Source: Thermoplasmata archaeon (GTDB taxonomy: Archaea > Thermoplasmatota > Thermoplasmata > Thermoplasmatales > Thermoplasmataceae). From it: a stretch of DNA of 7,428 nt. Under the pieces are notes generated by a model, which made no database searches, was not told the DNA's origin, and saw only the letters and a program-made list of their open reading frames with translations. Position numbers and translations under genes: made by a program. Position 1 is the first letter of the stretch. Each line of letters begins with the position of its first letter. The stretch is from NCBI GenBank assembly GCA_021827885.1, contig JAKAUD010000056.1, positions 1 to 7,428 of the forward strand, read 5' to 3'. Shown piece after piece: positions 5,729 to 7,428 of this stretch.

Positions 5729-6961
5729 ATGGAAAGCAGATATAATGTGCGATCTCTTAACAGAAGGATCTTTTATATCGGTTTTGCACGTTTCATCCGA
5801 TCTACTGGCCGATCTTCAACCTTTATATTCCTCCCTCTTGTATTTATCGAGTTTTATCATCTTTCCTTTATCATCTCAGGAACTTTACTGGGATTTGCAA
5901 CACTGATTATGGCTTTCGTTCAGTTATACTCTGGAAGGTTAACAGATACACTGGGAAGAAGATTCTTTATGATTCTGGTTCCACTCCCAAACATTGTATT
6001 CTATTTTTTGATGTTTCTTGCTGTTCTGAGACATCTCAGCGTGTATCTGCTGATAGGTAGCTGGTATTCTTCAGTTATAATAAACGCACTTCAATTTCCA
6101 GCACTTCAGGCTGCTGTTGCAGATCTCAGCTCTCCTGAAGACAGGCTTTCGGCTTTCACGACGGTAAGGATAATGGTAAATATAGGCACAGCAGTTGGGC
6201 CTCTTATCGGCGGCTTTCTTTCTGGCATAGGATTCGAGTATATCTTCCTCGTAGCATCAATTACAACTTTGATAGAGATATACACACTATACAGGGCAGT
6301 TCCTGAAACCATGATCAAAGCCACAGACTCCATGAGCGTAACTAATTCAAAAGATCTCACGAAAACCCTTGGCAACAGGTTTTTCCTTTCTTTCGTGCTG
6401 GTGGGTGTTTTATTCATGTTCTTCTACCGGCAGAGTGGCATTTCCCTCTCAATTTACGCCATTGTACTGACGAAATTGCCCCTTATTGATCTCGGCTACC
6501 TCTATGCCCTAAACGGAATTCTTGTTGTTCTGCTTCAGTTCAGGATACTTAAGCTGATGACTTCCAGGTATTCTGCAATGGTATGGCGTGGAGTTGGTGT
6601 AATCTTTTATTCGGCTGCTTTTCTGATACTATCCATATCACCACTTTTCTCAGTAATCATCCTGTTCATGATAGTTTCTACAATCGGGGAAAACTTCACT
6701 TCACCAACAACACAGACGATCGTCACTGGTATTGCACCTGCAAATCTGCGTGGAACCTATATAGGGGCGTACAGTTTTTACACAAGCTTTGGCAGTTTCG
6801 CAGGATCGATCCTGGGTCTTCTAATGCTTTCCTATTTACGAGGCATCACAGCATCTTTCTGGATAATTATTGCTTCCGGTACGATGTTTGTTGCAGTTAT
6901 GTATTTCCTCCTGGACAGAATCAGGCATCGGAAGTTAGCGAGTATAAAAGTCCAGGCATAA
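5729..6961 (+). CDS. Major facilitator superfamily transporter, 12 helices, drug/H+ antiporter-like
   Basis: A 410-residue membrane protein of normal MFS length. About twelve hydrophobic segments can be read: roughly 28-44, 46-68, 80-100, 104-126, 145-166, 168-188, 217-244, 254-273, 284-304, 306-322, 342-368 and 374-396. A polar central loop (about 190-216) separates the two six-helix halves. Motif A appears between helices 2 and 3 as GRLTDTLGRR (69-78). Helix 5 carries NIGTAVGPLIGG (151-162), a match to motif C, which is typical of proton-coupled antiporters of the DHA1 type. The N-terminus MESRYNVRSLNRR and the C-terminal tail are positively charged, as expected for cytoplasmic ends. The substrate cannot be told from sequence; exporters of drugs or metabolites are likeliest by motif C. 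It is divergent from carAB and convergent with the oxidoreductase gene, so it is probably monocistronic. There is no sign of truncation. Confidence 0.9.
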   Translation: MESRYNVRSLNRRIFYIGFARFIRSTGRSSTFIFLPLVFIEFYHLSFIISGTLLGFATLIMAFVQLYSGRLTDTLGRRFFMILVPLPNIVFYFLMFLAVLRHLSVYLLIGSWYSSVIINALQFPALQAAVADLSSPEDRLSAFTTVRIMVNIGTAVGPLIGGFLSGIGFEYIFLVASITTLIEIYTLYRAVPETMIKATDSMSVTNSKDLTKTLGNRFFLSFVLVGVLFMFFYRQSGISLSIYAIVLTKLPLIDLGYLYALNGILVVLLQFRILKLMTSRYSAMVWRGVGVIFYSAAFLILSISPLFSVIILFMIVSTIGENFTSPTTQTIVTGIAPANLRGTYIGAYSFYTSFGSFAGSILGLLMLSYLRGITASFWIIIASGTMFVAVMYFLLDRIRHRKLASIKVQA

Positions 6962-6976
6962 TCCAATTTCAATTCT

Positions 6977-6983
6977 AAAAAAA
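6977..6983 (-). terminator. T7 tract downstream of the oxidoreductase gene
   Basis: Seven A on the plus strand read as T7 on the minus strand, about 58 nt past the oxidoreductase stop. It could end that transcript in the archaeal U-tract manner. Weak 7-bp arms AATTTCA (6965-6971) and TGAAATT (6986-6992) flank it, but the stem is all A/T apart from one pair and the loop is 14 nt. Confidence 0.4.
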
Positions 6984-7030
6984 GGTGAAATTCAATATTA
7001 CCTGATATCCAAGAATACGGATCTTAGAGG

Positions 7031-7046
7031 GATTGAAAAATCAATC
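7031..7046. repeat. Small perfect hairpin overlapping the oxidoreductase stop codon
   Basis: GATTGA (7031-7036) and TCAATC (7041-7046) are perfect reverse complements with a four-A loop. On the minus strand the right arm includes the TGA stop at 7043-7041, and the loop reads as T's. It may add to 3'-end formation of the oxidoreductase mRNA, though six A/T-rich pairs are weak and could be chance. Confidence 0.3.
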
Positions 7047-7428
7047 AACAACAATATCGTATTTCTTCATATATTCCCTTGCAAAATCAAAACCTTTCTC
7101 AAAATATTCAATATTCCTGACAATACTCTTTTCAGGAAACATCGTCTTTATTGCAAGCTGGAAGTCTTCTTTTTGAATGTCAAATATGTCAGATCCACAA
7201 AATACCCCTGCCACAACCGAATTAATCATCTTGCGGTCGCTCGCCGTTGTAATGAAGATGTCAGGATCAACAGGAATCAATGTATTTCTGCTTGAAATTT
7301 CGGAAAGTATTTTTCCAATTTCCGGGTACTCCATGCCCTTAACGGAAAGAGTGACCGGTACCATCTTCTCAAGTCCTATTATGTAGAGAATGCCATCCTT
7401 GACCTGACTCAGATTGTTGAGTGCCTCA
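7041..7428 (-). CDS. iorB: Indolepyruvate / 2-oxoacid:ferredoxin oxidoreductase beta (gamma-type) subunit (5' end outside window)
   Basis: The last 129 or so residues of a protein whose frame is open to the right edge; the ATG at 7364 is internal, since clear family sequence (EALNNLSQVKDG, then ILYIIGLEKMVPVTLS) precedes it. Family members are about 180-200 residues, so roughly two thirds is present. The pattern ALNNL...G...PVTLS.KG.EYP.I..IL, then MINSVVAGVFCG, then FQLAIKTMFPEKSIVRNIEYFEKGFDFA fits the catalytic gamma-type domain of pyruvate/ketoacid oxidoreductases, closest in style to IorB. With IorA, such enzymes oxidise aryl-2-oxoacids (from aromatic amino acids) to aryl-CoA and reduce ferredoxin, in the cytoplasm. 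The TPP- and cluster-binding IorA is not visible; in many archaea it is adjacent and upstream, here beyond the edge. A gamma subunit of another 2-oxoacid oxidoreductase is the main alternative. Confidence 0.78.
   Translation of the reverse strand, partial: EALNNLSQVKDGILYIIGLEKMVPVTLSVKGMEYPEIGKILSEISSRNTLIPVDPDIFITTASDRKMINSVVAGVFCGSDIFDIQKEDFQLAIKTMFPEKSIVRNIEYFEKGFDFAREYMKKYDIVVD

Noticed and set aside
6583..6978. A 131-residue frame overlapping the end of the MFS gene
   Set aside because: It is an out-of-frame reading of the transporter, rich in His, Cys and Trp, with no family resemblance.
7362..7364. ATG as the start of the last minus-strand gene
   Set aside because: Conserved IorB-type sequence (ALNNL) continues upstream of it to the window edge.
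1..7428. CRISPR array, insertion sequence, integrase site or defence system
   Set aside because: No regularly spaced repeats, transposase-like frames, terminal inverted repeats or defence domains are visible.

Overview
The window looks like chromosomal DNA of a moderately AT-rich archaeon, most likely a member of Thermoplasmata (Thermoplasma/Ferroplasma-like). It encodes an archaeal/eukaryotic-type ribosomal protein (eS17). T/A-rich TATA-like boxes lie about 27-33 nt in front of several start codons, as expected for leaderless archaeal transcripts. It also carries a 2-oxoacid:ferredoxin oxidoreductase type subunit. The lineage is inferred from gene content and style, not from a database match.

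Layout, left to right. (1) Positions 1-441 (+): the 3' part of a histidine-specific, SAM-dependent methyltransferase of the EgtD family, cut by the window edge and followed by a T-rich terminator-like tract. (2) Positions 442-655: a gap holding an imperfect palindrome and a TATA-like box in front of a single-domain universal stress protein (656-1093, +). (3) A short promoter gap, then ribosomal protein eS17 (1169-1399, +). (4) Tail to tail with eS17, only 11 bp away, lies the carAB operon on the minus strand: carB (4587-1411) and carA (5624-4587). The two genes overlap by one base in a TAGTG junction, and together encode the glutamine-dependent carbamoyl-phosphate synthetase that feeds pyrimidine and arginine synthesis. 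(5) Positions 5625-5728: a divergent promoter region with one TATA-like box facing each way and a 16-bp near-perfect palindrome between them. (6) A 12-helix MFS transporter (5729-6961, +). (7) A 79-bp convergent gap with a T-tract for the minus strand, then the 3' part of an indolepyruvate/2-oxoacid:ferredoxin oxidoreductase beta/gamma-type subunit (7428-7041, -), cut by the right edge.

Only carA and carB clearly form a working unit; the other genes look like independent housekeeping or accessory units with their own promoters. I see no mobile element, CRISPR array, RNA gene or obvious novel multi-gene system. The observations most worth checking are the EgtD-like methyltransferase in an apparent thermoacidophile lineage, the palindrome in the carA/MFS divergent promoter, and the palindrome just upstream of the stress-protein TATA box.
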